A stretch of DNA of 64,000 nucleotides from Nitrosomonas communis (GCF_001007935.1 NZ_CP011451.1:3782001-3846000), one strand, 5' to 3'. Counted from the first letter of the stretch, positions 28,090 to 36,975 are shown. The notes: a model not told the origin generated them from the sequence alone. Program-made: numbers and translations.

Positions 28090-29550
28090 ATTGCTATTTT
28101 ATGCGGTAAACGGCGCTTCATAATCCTGGGAATGAGTTACCCAGGAGCAAGTCTGGCCGCGGTTTGGAAGAACAGTTTTTGGTAGGGACAGCTACTTGCC
28201 AGTAAAAAGCGAATACGGCGGGTATTACGTAGCATGACGGCACCGATTTTGATCAGTTTGAGGCGTAATGTGCTCACATAGGCCTGAGCCAGTTCGGTAC
28301 CTTGCAAGGCGAGTCGCCGTATGGTTTCCAGCAAGATGTAAGCCAGCGAGGACAGGAGTAGACGAAATTGATTTGACCACCACCGATGGCAACTGGTGCG
28401 GTCTGCAAACAGATCGAGCTGTTGTTCCTTGATCCGGTTTTCCATTTCACCGCGTAAACAATAAATCTTATCGTACAGAAGCTGCGGTTTACCGGTCAGA
28501 TTGGTGACGAGATAACGTGGATGACTGCCTTTGTCAGTGTGTTCGATTTTAACAATGATGCGCCGTGTCCGCTGCCAGCTTTTTGCAGCATATTGAAACT
28601 CGTCAAATCGTCGTACTTTCTCACCTGATTCAACATACTGCTTCTCTGCCGCTTGCTGCCATTGCGCAGTGATCTCATTCAGCCGCTTGTTTTGGGCGAT
28701 ACCCACGATATAACCCACCTCATGCCGCTCACACCATGCCAACATTCTGCGGCGGCAAAAACCACTGTCACCTCGAAAAATGATACAAACTGCAGGCCAG
28801 CTCTGCCTGAACCGTTTTACCAGCAATGACAGAATGGCCCAGGCATGTTTTGCCCCATCAATATTACTTGGCCGCAGGTAGCTTACCAGCAGTTGATCCT
28901 GGCAGAACACATACAGCGGCAAAAAGCAGTAGTGATCTGAATGCCATGAAAGAAGCGGCCTTCCTGTTTGCCATGAACCGCATCATCAGTAACATCAAAA
29001 ATCCAGCATCAGTTCCTTGGGTGGCTGTTTAAATGAAGCCATAAACCGCTCTACCATTACTTGATGAACATGCCAGGCCGTTTGCCGATTCGCCCGATTC
29101 TCCCAGCGGCATAAGGTAGAGCTGCTCGCCAATACCTCTGCGCGTTCAACCGCTGATTGAATCGCCAAATCATGGCGTAATTGCTGATGATCATTGAGGT
29201 CTTCATAGCCACATGCCAACGCATAAACCCGTTGGCGCAATAGCGTCAAACTATCATGCCTGCAACTTGCCTGCCGACGATTATCGTCCAGTACTTGAGC
29301 AACCGCTTTGCTCAACCCAATGCGTTTATCCACCTGGCGCAATAACATGACGCCACCATCTGAAGTAATATCGCCACCCTGGAAATTCACTTCAACAGTA
29401 CGCTTTTTTACCTCTGGAAAATTAAACGATTCCTGGGTACACTTTGTCACTGGCAATTCCTTTTCTTTATTCAGCATAGGTAACTGAATTATAAAGATTT
29501 AATGGGGAATTGCCACTTCCCTTCGTGCAATATTCGGGCTAGAAACAACG
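28090..29550 (-). mobile_element. IS1380-type element (approximate ends)
   Basis: Built around the broken transposase at 28137-29477. A likely right terminus is near 29520-29545 (GTGCAATATTCGGGCTAG, as in IS1380-type ends); the left end near 28090-28130 could not be fixed by eye. Confidence 0.65.
28137..29477 (-). pseudogene. IS1380-family transposase, frameshifted
   Basis: The N-terminal part (29477-28995) has VNFQGGDITSDGGVMLLRQV, RRQASCRHDSLTLLRQRVYA and LCRWENRANRQTAWHVHQVM; the C-terminal part (28922-28137) has RQSWPAVCIIFRGDSGFCRR, CLRGEMENRIKEQQLDLFAD and SLAYILLETIRRLAL. The join at 28923-28995 needs two frame corrections (stop after LMLDF, second shift near 28950). The copy is inactive. 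Confidence 0.82.
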
Positions 29551-29664
29551 ATCTGTATTCTTGTTTAAATGTTCTGGTACCCACCTTTAATCCTCCAACT
29601 TTTTAATCTATGAAGTTTTTATTGCCTTGCTGATAATGACGACATCATTTAATTAGGAGCCGTC

Positions 29665-29853
29665 ATGAAATTCTTACCGCCAGTTAAAAAGCCACCGCCA
29701 GAACCGCTTGATATGCGATCAGCGTCTGCATGGGCTGCCATTATTGGGGCCGTCATCGAAGCTGAGCGGATCAGGACTGGCAAAGAGAAAGTGGATTCAT
29801 CTTGCATTAGCGATTCCATAGCTCCAACTGAACGATCTGATGTAAATAAATAA
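29665..29853 (+). CDS. Small unknown prophage protein
   Basis: 62 residues with AGGAG before the ATG. A proline-rich start (KFLPPVKKPPPEPLDMRSAS) is followed by a short helix WAAIIGAVIEAERIRTGKEK. No family recognised. Confidence 0.45.
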   Translation: MKFLPPVKKPPPEPLDMRSASAWAAIIGAVIEAERIRTGKEKVDSSCISDSIAPTERSDVNK

Positions 29854-29861
29854 GCGCCATG

Positions 29862-30182
29862 TCAGCTTTGACGACGATCAAACACACGCCTGTATTCCTT
29901 GCGCCTGTAATTTTTACGCCTGTCTTCTTGACGACGCTCATGGATACGTCGTTCCGGAAGCTCGCCAGCAATAATTTGTTCGCTAGCAGCAGACTTCCTA
30001 ACGTACAAATCAGGTCTCAATTCTTCGCGAGATATGCCGGTAACTTTTTCAACGTCCAGTATCCTGTCAGCTGGAATCACTTCCCATTGAGACACGGCAG
30101 CCCTGCTTAAACCAAGCTTCTTTGATAGCGCAACTACCCCGCCGACCCTTTTTGCTATATTTTTGATATGTTCTTTACTCAT
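29862..30182 (-). CDS. Cro-like / YdaS-type HTH protein
   Basis: 106 residues from ATG 30182. KNIAKRVGGVVALSKKLGLS then RAAVSQWEVIPADRILDVEK is a YdaS/Cro-type helix-turn-helix. The C-terminal third is a striking Arg-rich tail (ERRIHERRQEDRRKNYRRKE). Divergent from the CI-like gene, so it is the likely Cro partner of the switch. Confidence 0.75.
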   Translation of the reverse strand: MSKEHIKNIAKRVGGVVALSKKLGLSRAAVSQWEVIPADRILDVEKVTGISREELRPDLYVRKSAASEQIIAGELPERRIHERRQEDRRKNYRRKEYRRVFDRRQS

Positions 30183-30265
30183 GAAAGAAAGTTTAGAGTC
30201 ACTTAACAACAAATGTCAAGCTCTACTTGATTACAGAAGTATAGTTTTGCTATACGATTAAATAT
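30183..30265. promoter_or_regulatory. Divergent lysogeny-switch operator region
   Basis: Short AT-rich gap between the Cro-like and CI-like genes. It holds GTATAG-TTTTG-CTATAC (30239-30255), a 6-bp inverted repeat suited to a repressor operator. A similar AGTATAGCTA recurs near 34740, upstream of the accessory gene at 34804. Confidence 0.5.
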
Positions 30266-30957
30266 ATGGAAATTGGAACTAAACTATTAAAGTTAAGAAA
30301 AGCCTTGGATTAAACCAGGAGCAATTTGCCGAATATGCCGGCATTTCTAAATCCGCTGTCTCCCAATGGGAAAATGGCGCGACCACACCAGGGCTAGAAC
30401 AACTGTTAAGGTTGAGAGAAAACCTGTCTTTTTCTTTTGATGAGTTACTTTGTGATGAATGCAGAGAGCCATCATGTCTTAAGTTGACGACAAAAAAAGA
30501 AAGCAGCAAAATCCTGCCTTTTGAGAGAAATGTAGTGAATATTTCCGTGTTTTCAGCTAAAGGTTCAATGGGATCAGGTGAGCCGCAATCTGGCTACGAG
30601 ACCATTGTTGGCGACATCAAAGTTAGCAAAGAGTGGGTTGAGGAGAATTTAAAAGGTATTACGAATGTAAGAAATCTTGCGGCAATGACCGGCAGAGGCA
30701 ACTCTATGTCGCCAACATACAAGGATGGAGATATCCTGATTGTTGATACCGGGGTGAAGGCAGTAGATGTTGACGGCGTATATGTTTTTACTACTAATGG
30801 TAATCTATTTGTTAAAAGAATAAGAAAAAGACTTGACGGAAAGCTTGAGGTGTCAAGCGATAACCCTATCGTAAAGTCTTACGATATCTGCGACGAAAAA
30901 GATCAGCTAAACATCCTTGGCCTGGTAAGGTTGTCGTGGAATTGTAATAAGATTTGA
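30266..30957 (+). pseudogene. CI-like repressor with N-terminal frameshift
   Basis: ATG 30266 reads MEIGTKLLKLRK and then meets a stop. One frame over, KSLGLNQEQFAEYAGISKSA and VSQWENGATTPGLEQLLRLR complete the helix-turn-helix, and the C-terminal S24/LexA-like domain follows (GRGNSMSPTYKDGDILIVDT with the Ser; FTTNGNLFVKRIRKRL with the Lys). Restoring one A in AGAAAAGCC near 30300 gives one protein of about 230 residues. The shift hits the DNA-binding domain, so repression is probably lost unless slippage rescues it. Confidence 0.78.
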
Positions 30958-30980
30958 TCGACTATCAGACTTATTGAAAA

Positions 30981-31043
30981 TTGCCAAGTGCAGCTGTTTG
31001 TAGAGCTGATACGGGACGGCGTGATGTAACTTAAAGCGCAGCG
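30981..31043 (+). repeat. Dispersed intergenic repeat, copy 1
   Basis: Related to copies at 31512-31560 and 32200-32270; shared words include CCAAG, TGTTTGTAG, GCTGATA and GGCGTGATG. Confidence 0.5.
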
Positions 31044-31102
31044 AAACAAAGTTTTCTAAAAATCCTCCAAATAAAAATCACAACATTTATGCGGAGGTAT
31101 CT

Positions 31103-31486
31103 GTGAATCAGATAACTCAACTCAAGAGTTACTCAATAAGAGTACATAAGATAAAAGATACGATTCAAATTCTAGCTTTTCTCATAATTTTATGGCTGCT
31201 TTTATGGCTGCCTTCTGTTGAAGTTCACGCATTTAGTGCGATCACTAGAGGTGGGTATGTTGCTTGCACAAAAAAAGAATGGCTAGAAGACATGTTTCGT
31301 TTTAGTGCAGCGAAAGATATATATAGCCTCCAATCCTACTTAGACTCTAGAAAGTGCATCATTCTCAAAGAAGGGCTTCTAGTTACGGTAAAAGAATTTC
31401 CTGATTTGAATAATATTGTAGGATTTACCTATCGTCGCGAGGTGATAATGTGGGCTAATATAAAGGCATTAGATTATCGAGATTAA
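31103..31486 (+). CDS. Secreted or membrane-anchored prophage accessory protein
   Basis: 127 residues. One hydrophobic segment (IQILAFLIILWLLLWLPSVE, about residues 22-41) may be an uncleaved anchor or signal; the rest (YVACTKKEWLEDMFRFSAAK, LDSRKCIILKEGLLVTVKEF) has two cysteines that could form a disulfide. GGAGG precedes the GTG/ATG start. Possibly a lysogenic-conversion gene; function unknown. Confidence 0.55.
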   Translation: MNQITQLKSYSIRVHKIKDTIQILAFLIILWLLLWLPSVEVHAFSAITRGGYVACTKKEWLEDMFRFSAAKDIYSLQSYLDSRKCIILKEGLLVTVKEFPDLNNIVGFTYRREVIMWANIKALDYRD

Positions 31487-31511
31487 AAATAGTCACATTT
31501 GCGCGTCATAT

Positions 31512-31560
31512 AGCGGCAAGGCTACCAAGCGCGACTGTTTGTAGGGCTGATACTGGATCA
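31512..31560 (+). repeat. Dispersed intergenic repeat, copy 2
   Basis: GCGGCAAGGCTACCAAGCGC start shared with copy 3 at 32200; GTTTGTAGGGCTGATAC shared with copy 1. Confidence 0.5.
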
Positions 31561-31680
31561 ATTTGAAAAACATTAATATCATCATGGATTTATTGGCCTC
31601 ATCTTATACGTCTCCAATTGACGACAACAGCATATAAGGAGAGAATCTCACCTTTTTGTTAATTACTCAAAGGGGAGAGA

Positions 31681-32117
31681 ATGAAAAGATCAGTAGTAGT
31701 TTTAGCTGCAGTCACGTTATTGTCAGGGTGCGCTTCTATGTTTAATGGCACATCGCAACAAATATCAATCAGAAGCAACCAGCCGGACGCTGATCTTTAT
31801 GTAAACGAAATGTTTATAGGCAAAGGAAATGGAATCACGTCCTTCAAGAAAAAAAAGAATACATAATTACTGCGCGTAAAGATGGGTGTCAGGCTGTCTC
31901 TGTGCCAGCTTCCAAATCATTCGATGCCACTACTTTACTTGGTATATGGTTAGATTTTGGGATCATTACTGTGCTAATGATAGATGGTGCTGCAACCGGA
32001 GCCTGGAAGAAATTTGACCAAACAAGCTATATCATTGATCCGCAATGCAGCACACCTGTTGCCACAATGCCAAGCACGCCAACTCCAAATACAACAGCGC
32101 AGAAAGAAGATAAGTAA
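31681..32117 (+). pseudogene. Lipoprotein (PEGA-like) with -1 frameshift at A8
   Basis: The N-terminal signal MKRSVVVLAAVTLLSGCASM has a lipobox (LSGC). ISIRSNQPDADLYVNEMFIG resembles a PEGA beta domain. The frame ends after FKKKKNT at 31866, but the -1 frame continues as EYIITARKDGCQAVSVPASK to a stop at 32117 and includes a membrane-like segment LLGIWLDFGIITVLMIDGAA. The shift point is A8 then G, containing A AAA AAG in phase. Either a mutation or programmed frameshifting. Confidence 0.6.
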
Positions 32118-32199
32118 ATTAACAGCACTGCAAGTAAATCTTACTAAATGCCCCGAGATGGGGCGCTTTGTTCTATTAAAATTATTGATATTCATCTTG

Positions 32200-32270
32200 T
32201 CGCAGCAAGGCTACCAAGCGCAGATTTTTGCAGGGTTGATATGGGGATGGCGTGATGAAGCGAAGCAATT
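32200..32270 (+). repeat. Dispersed intergenic repeat, copy 3
   Basis: GCAGCAAGGCTACCAAGCGC, then GCAGGGTTGATATGGG and GGCGTGATGAAGCGAAGC; the longest copy. Confidence 0.5.
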
Positions 32271-32478
32271 ATTTTTTTATCTTAAAATGAAATTATCAAA
32301 TACATTCAAAAACTTCTCAATTAATCCTTCAATTGCTTGTCTAAAATTGATCAGACGTGATCTGGTTTGATTTCGGTTACAATACTCGCAAAGATATGGA
32401 CGCTGAACATTGATGTGGTTCCCTGTAACTGGACAACCTGAAAGAAAGTTCAGCTCTGATATGTATAGTTAAACAGGT

Positions 32479-33306
32479 TCAGGCAACCCGATCAATTCTT
32501 GGATCACTATAGTAGATTTCATCAGGCGTAAGACGGTCAAGGCTTTGATGAAATCGTTCTTGATTGTACCATTCAAACCATGTGGATAAATTCTGCTTTA
32601 TCTCCTTCAGATTATTGAATTCTCTGGTATATAAAAGCTCATACTTAACTGTCCGCCAAAGTCGTTCAACAAAAATGTTGTCATAGTAGCACCCCTTGCC
32701 ATCCATGCTGATCTGAATATGATGATCTTTTAGTATGGAGGTAAATGCTTCGCTGGTAAACTGTACGCCCTGGTCGGTATTCATGATCTGTGGACAGCCA
32801 TAATCCTGGATGGCTGCCTCCAGCGCCTGAGTACAAAAGTCAGTATCCAAGGTATTGGACAAGCGCCAGCTCAACACCTTACGCGAATGCCAGTCGATGA
32901 TGGCAACCAGATAGCCAAAGCCTTTCTCCATGGGGACATAGGTTATGTCGGCAGCCCAAACCTGATTGGGTTTATTAATGACAAGTTCTCTAAGCAGATA
33001 AGGATAGACCTTATGCTGTTTGCTTGAGATGCTGGTCCTGGGTTTTGGAGCTATGCTGACAATACCGAGTGTCTTCATTAAGGAAGAGGCTTTCTTGCGC
33101 CCTAACATGATTCCCTGGCGTTGAAACCAGGTAGCATAACTGCGTGAGCCATATTGTGGCGTCTTTAAGTACTGTTCATCCATCATGCGCAGCAGAACCA
33201 GATCAGCATTACTGATTGGTTGCGGTTGATAATAATAAGTTGAGCGCGCCAGATCCAGCAGCTGACATTGACGAGTTTGACTAAGTTTGCCATGGGGCTC
33301 AATCAT
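32479..33306 (-). CDS. IS3-family transposase OrfB (DDE integrase)
   Basis: 275 residues. The rve domain has VWAADITYVPMEKGFGYLVA (first D), QIMNTDQGVQFTSEAFTSIL (second D) and DNIFVERLWRTVKYELLYT (E). An HTH_21 segment precedes it (MMDEQYLKTPQYGSRSYATW). Separated from orfA by about 20 bases; a fusion through frameshifting is typical for this family. Confidence 0.9.
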   Translation of the reverse strand: MIEPHGKLSQTRQCQLLDLARSTYYYQPQPISNADLVLLRMMDEQYLKTPQYGSRSYATWFQRQGIMLGRKKASSLMKTLGIVSIAPKPRTSISSKQHKVYPYLLRELVINKPNQVWAADITYVPMEKGFGYLVAIIDWHSRKVLSWRLSNTLDTDFCTQALEAAIQDYGCPQIMNTDQGVQFTSEAFTSILKDHHIQISMDGKGCYYDNIFVERLWRTVKYELLYTREFNNLKEIKQNLSTWFEWYNQERFHQSLDRLTPDEIYYSDPRIDRVA

Positions 33307-33326
33307 CTCTTTGCGTTCTACAAGAC

Positions 33327-33608
33327 TTAATGATTGAGCTTTCTTGCTAAAAAATCGCGTTCTACCGCCAATTGACCAATAACCCGGTGCAGGTCATCTG
33401 TTGTAGGCTGCTCCTTATTGGCGGCAGTATTATTTTTACAAAACAGCTCGGCAGCTTGCTCAATGAGTTGCCGTTTCCAGCTATTGATCTGCGTGGGATG
33501 TACATTATAACGCGCTGCTAATTGGGGGACAGTTTCATCACCACGTATCGCTGCCAGCGCTAGTTTTGCTTTGAATTCGCTCGAATATTGTATGCGCTTT
33601 TTACTCAT
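33327..33608 (-). CDS. IS3-family transposase OrfA
   Basis: 93 residues: helix-turn-helix (YSSEFKAKLALAAIRGDETV, QLAARYNVHPTQINSWKRQL) followed by a leucine-zipper-like tail (VIGQLAVERDFLARKL). Confidence 0.9.
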   Translation of the reverse strand: MSKKRIQYSSEFKAKLALAAIRGDETVPQLAARYNVHPTQINSWKRQLIEQAAELFCKNNTAANKEQPTTDDLHRVIGQLAVERDFLARKLNH

Positions 33609-33670
33609 TGTTATTAAGCTCCTTTTTAATTCTGCCAGAGCTTAACAACCTGTACAGTTTTTGGGTACCA

Positions 33671-33994
33671 CTTCACCCTGTTATTCCAGTACAACCAACA
33701 CCAAAAATAATTGATAGCGCCAGAGCGCTGATATGGGAATATGGATTAAATATAAAAACAATAGATGCGATCCATATCGCAACAGCAATAACGCTAAATT
33801 GCAGTGCATTTATCACTACCGATGAGAAACTGGCAGATTTAATAAATAACTCCGATCATAGATTATCAATAAAAATAGGATTTGCTGAAATTTTTAGCGA
33901 ATATTTACCTGATAAATACAGACAAAATATTTTAGAGCTGAGAAGAGAAGAAAAAAATAATGAAAAAATCAGAAACAACATAATCTCAAAATAA
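33671..33994 (+). pseudogene. PIN-domain toxin-like protein, C-terminal remnant
   Basis: After the IS3 edge the frame reads ARALIWEYGLNIKTIDAIHI, ATAITLNCSAFITTDEKLAD, the C-terminal half of a PIN (VapC-like) nuclease with the DAIHIA and TTDEKL acidic motifs. The N-terminal half is not on the other side of the IS, so insertion came with a deletion. The tail is Lys/Glu/Asn-rich. Confidence 0.65.
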
Positions 33995-34311
33995 AAAATT
34001 CGATGAAGTCTTGCGTCGAATGCTTTTTACTCATCCATAAAAGCCAAAACCAATCCAAGAATTAGATGCGGCGCATAGCCAGACAAAAGGGATATAAAAT
34101 CTAAACTATGCGTCGCAAGAGACATTACTTAAAGGAGTTGCTATATGACAAAGTCGTGAAAGAGGGACGTCAGTAACAGCAGCAAATTTGATACTCCTAA
34201 ATTGCTGGAGCATAATTAAGACTGACTTTCAGCAGCAAAGTTCAAAAACTTAGATATCTGATGGCGCTTACCAGGAAAGATTGAAAGACGCAGCACATAA
34301 CAAAGACTGAT

Positions 34312-34499
34312 TTATGAATAATCCCTCTCTAAATATTTCTCATATTCGTCAGGATAATTATTTCTCAACTCACTGGATAATTCATTAACCCTCTCAACGC
34401 ATCTATTAACCCATTCATCAGAACCAATATACCCAGAATTATTATCTACCGCTCTCTTTAATTCAGTTTGAGCTTGGTCAATTTCTTGCTTAGTTCCAT
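34312..34499 (-). pseudogene. Small unknown protein, frameshifted at start
   Basis: AGGAGG lies eight bases before an ATG at 34499, whose frame closes quickly. One frame over, 61 codons are open: GTKQEIDQAQTELKRAVDNN, GYIGSDEWVNRCVERVNELS. A single missing G after the ATG would explain both. Family unknown. Confidence 0.35.
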
Positions 34500-34570
34500 A
34501 TCAATTTCCTCCTATTAGAAACTTCTTTTGAACAACATTCATATCAATTCAGACACATGCAAACTGTTTT

Positions 34571-34592
34571 AAATCCCTAACGGGATTTTTAA
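34571..34592 (+). terminator. Terminator-like hairpin
   Basis: AAATCCC (34571-34577), TAAC, GGGATTT (34582-34588) plus T run. Confidence 0.45.
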
Positions 34593-34803
34593 CGGATTAT
34601 TTCTAATCTACATTACATTTTTTTGACTCGTTTTTACCTTTTGCCCTACCCCACACCCTCTTAAATAAGCTCATAGAAACTCCTTGCGTTAAACATAAGT
34701 AGATTTTAACAGCCTATGTTAAGTTATACTTGACTTGATAAGTATAGCTACTCTAAACTTATCCTACCAACACAACAAAAATGTTATCTACCAGGAGACA
34801 AAC

Positions 34804-34980
34804 ATGGCATTCCAATATGAATTAGATGAAGAAGTCATCGACGACAACGGCAAAGAGGGCTTGATCATCGGTCGGTTTAAATTTAGCGGCAGCTCACCCG
34901 GCTACCTGGTCACATTCGTGAATAGTGAAGGCTTACCGTTTGATCAATATAAATCAGAGTCAGCATTAACAAAAAAGTGA
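34804..34980 (+). CDS. Small acidic prophage protein
   Basis: 58 residues from ATG 34804 (AGGAGA upstream): MAFQYELDEEVIDDNGKEGL, IIGRFKFSGSSPGYLVTFVN. A short beta-barrel-like (KOW/SH3) fold is suggested by spacing of strands and glycines. First of a run of tightly packed small genes; the upstream region contains an AGTATAGCTA word also found at the lysogeny switch. Confidence 0.55.
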   Translation: MAFQYELDEEVIDDNGKEGLIIGRFKFSGSSPGYLVTFVNSEGLPFDQYKSESALTKK

Positions 34981-34986
34981 GGAACC

Positions 34987-35163
34987 ATGAAACCGACTGC
35001 AAAAGTTAAACGGCTAATCAACTTCAAGATTTCAGTCACTTGGATTGGAGGCATGTATACATGCTATCAAATGCTGTTTTTCAATTCTGAATCGGCTCGT
35101 TATTACGCCACTGAGGTGCATGGCATTGAGCCAAAGATCAAAGTGGAGCCATGCGCGGATTGA
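34987..35163 (+). CDS. Small unknown prophage protein
   Basis: 58 residues, MKPTAKVKRLINFKISVTWI then GGMYTCYQMLFFNSESARYY, six bases after the previous stop, with TGAGGAACC as ribosome-binding site. Packed operon position supports expression. Family unknown. Confidence 0.45.
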   Translation: MKPTAKVKRLINFKISVTWIGGMYTCYQMLFFNSESARYYATEVHGIEPKIKVEPCAD

Positions 35164-35297
35164 TTCAGCAAATTGGATTTCAGTTAATTGTCGGTGCTCT
35201 GTACGTGGCAACACTGTTCATCACCCTGCTTTCAATTGATGAGGTTTATTTCCCAATGGTTCTGGATTCAATCAAGAAACAAGGATGCTGCTCATGA
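35151..35297 (+). CDS. 48-residue membrane protein
   Basis: MRGLIQQIGFQLIVGALYVA then TLFITLLSIDEVYFPMVLDS; one membrane helix and a Cys-Cys tail. It overlaps both neighbours (13 and 4 bases), and GTGGAGCC precedes the ATG. Confidence 0.45.
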   Translation: MRGLIQQIGFQLIVGALYVATLFITLLSIDEVYFPMVLDSIKKQGCCS

Positions 35298-35479
35298 ATA
35301 TTAGCCCAGGAATGAAAGTGAGATTCCACCCGATCATAGGCGGCAAGCATGATGGCAATCTCTACGAAGTTAGATGTATTGGGAAATTATATGGCCGTGA
35401 CTTTGCATGGCTTGAGGGAAAGCTTGATCTTATTGATATACGATCATTGACCATGCCGACGTCATTAAAGGACTGTTAA
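35294..35479 (+). CDS. Small unknown prophage protein
   Basis: 61 residues from ATG 35294, chosen for the ATGA overlap with the previous stop. MNISPGMKVRFHPIIGGKHD and YEVRCIGKLYGRDFAWLEGK suggest a small beta barrel. Function unknown. Confidence 0.5.
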   Translation: MNISPGMKVRFHPIIGGKHDGNLYEVRCIGKLYGRDFAWLEGKLDLIDIRSLTMPTSLKDC

Positions 35480-35514
35480 GATCTTGGTTGTGATAGTTAA
35501 TAAAGGTTATTGAT

Positions 35515-35796
35515 ATGAGCAGGCAATTCAGCAATATAGAAAATCTTCGTGAACTTAGGCTTAAGTTTGGCCTGAGCCAGACAGAATTTTGGAGCGCGGT
35601 AGGAATTACGCAAACAGGCGGATCAAAATATGAGTCAGGTAGAAGCATGCCAAGACCAGTAAGAGAGCTGGTGAGACTGATTTATGTTGAAAAGGTAGAT
35701 TTGGCTAAAGCCAAAAGAATCGATCTGGAGATAGTAAGAATGCTCAAGGAGCAGCATCCTGAAATCTATAAAAGCATCAAAGAGTCAATTAAATAA
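35515..35796 (+). CDS. XRE-type HTH regulator
   Basis: 93 residues: NIENLRELRLKFGLSQTEFW, SAVGITQTGGSKYESGRSMP is a clear helix-turn-helix; the rest is helical (LVRLIYVEKVDLAKAKRIDL). Probably controls the accessory gene run in which it sits. Confidence 0.75.
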   Translation: MSRQFSNIENLRELRLKFGLSQTEFWSAVGITQTGGSKYESGRSMPRPVRELVRLIYVEKVDLAKAKRIDLEIVRMLKEQHPEIYKSIKESIK

Positions 35797-35813
35797 TTTT
35801 TATGGGAGTGGTT

Positions 35814-35894
35814 ATGGGATTTGTTGGTGGAAAAAAAGAAAAGCAATTAGCACACATTGCACACAAGTTTGATTATGTAAGGCCACAGATATGA
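35814..35894 (+). CDS. 26-residue small ORF
   Basis: MGFVGGKKEKQLAHIAHKFD then YVRPQI; its stop overlaps the next ATG (ATGA). GGGAGTGG lies just upstream. Confidence 0.3.
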   Translation: MGFVGGKKEKQLAHIAHKFDYVRPQI

Positions 35895-36022
35895 GTTTTT
35901 GGGAGCGTTTTAGGTTCTGGCATGATCGCAAATTATCCATACTCGAATCAATAAGACGGGCTCGCAATATTAATAGCATCCTGTATTACGAATTTTACGA
36001 TTTTATGCATAGAGATTCATGA
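35891..36022 (+). CDS. 43-residue small ORF
   Basis: MSFWERFRFWHDRKLSILES then RRARNINSILYYEFYDFMHR; aromatic and basic. Supported only by overlap with the preceding small ORF and short spacing. Confidence 0.35.
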   Translation: MSFWERFRFWHDRKLSILESIRRARNINSILYYEFYDFMHRDS

Positions 36023-36067
36023 ATGGGCTTTGTTTGAGCCAAAAGATTCAACAACAAGGGAGATGTT

Positions 36068-36638
36068 ATGAGCAACAACATATTAGAAACCTGCCGCGAG
36101 CTAATAAATATATACCCTCTGGTCTAAAGACGAGGAAAAACTGTTGGCGCATCTCTACCCCAACAGCCACCACCAAGCATTGGTCAAGCTGTTCAGAGGG
36201 CGCTTTGATTATGTCAAGATCAGAGCCAAAGCTATGAAAGAAAGATTAAATAAATCAGAGCGCTATTACCAGGGCATCTATACCAAGAATGCAAATCCCT
36301 GGAATAAAGGGCTCACCCTCAATCCAGCGTTAAAACAATACCAGATGCCAGGCTTTGGCCGTATCAGAAAAAATCGTAACGGTTACCTGGAAGTCTGGCA
36401 TCAAGGCAAGCTCCAGGTGCTCTCCCATGTCATCTGGGAAAAGCACCACGGCAAACCGGTACCACACGGCATGACCTTGCGCTATGCCGATGGTAACAAG
36501 GACAACGTAGATCCAAGCAACCTGGTACTGGTGAGTAGAAGTGACGTCATACGCGAACACTCATTCAGCAATTATCCGAAAGAAATCAGGGAAGTTCACC
36601 TGATGAACAAAGCAATCAACAGGATCATCAATGAATAA
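36068..36638 (+). pseudogene. HNH endonuclease, N-terminal frameshift
   Basis: ATG 36068 (AGGGAG upstream) starts MSNNILETCRELINIYPL, then a shift near 36117 moves to the frame SKDEEKLLAHLYPNSHHQAL. The HNH_3 core is HVIWEKHHGKPVPHGMTLRY then DNVDPSNLVLVSR. If a downstream TTG at 36144 is used the nuclease domain is still whole, so it may retain activity. Confidence 0.7.
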
Positions 36639-36975
36639 TAATCAAAACAATATCACCGAACTGCGCGCCATTCTGTTCGACACACTGCGCGGATTGAAAG
36701 ATAAATCAATCGACATCGAGCATGCCAAAGCGATCTCTGACACCGCTCAAGTCATTATCAACTCAGCCAAAGTGGAAGCAGACTACGCCAAACATTACAA
36801 AAAGAAAACCACATCATTTATGCACGACAAAATCATAAATTCATCGTCAGACGAATCTAATGACATCGATGATGACGATACAGATGATCGACGTGAGCTG
36901 GCAGACGTTAACCGCACCGAACCCAAATTAACCAGTTATGTGCACCGCACTGGCGGTGGGAAGCAGCGGATTTAA
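36631..36975 (+). CDS. Unknown phage protein with acidic stretch
   Basis: 114 residues. The N-terminal helical part (ELRAILFDTLRGLKDKSIDI, EHAKAISDTAQVIINSAKVE) is a pattern seen in many phage early proteins of unknown role; an Asp-rich stretch (DESNDIDDDDTDDRRE) follows. Overlaps the HNH gene by 8 bases. Confidence 0.6.
   Translation: MNNNQNNITELRAILFDTLRGLKDKSIDIEHAKAISDTAQVIINSAKVEADYAKHYKKKTTSFMHDKIINSSSDESNDIDDDDTDDRRELADVNRTEPKLTSYVHRTGGGKQRI

Larger units (their letters stand above)
32416..33670 (-). mobile_element. IS3-type element
   Basis: 1255 bp. Imperfect inverted ends: TGGTTCCCTGTAACTGGACA on the left and, inverted, TGGTACCCAAAAACTGTACA on the right. It carries orfA and orfB and truncates a PIN-domain gene. 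Confidence 0.82.
33995..34734. other. Low-coding 740-bp stretch
   Basis: AT-rich remnant DNA. It holds one decayed leftward frame (34312-34499), a terminator-like hairpin (34571-34592) and a stub ATGACAAAGTCGTGA near 34145 with a good ribosome-binding site but only four codons. No intact gene is visible. Confidence 0.5.

Noticed and set aside
28826-29032. Plus-strand frame over the broken middle of the IS1380 transposase
   Set aside because: Antisense to clearly recognisable transposase sequence on the minus strand.
35032-35239. Plus- and minus-strand 60-64 codon frames over the small gene run
   Set aside because: They conflict with the tightly coupled 58- and 48-residue genes that have ribosome-binding sites.
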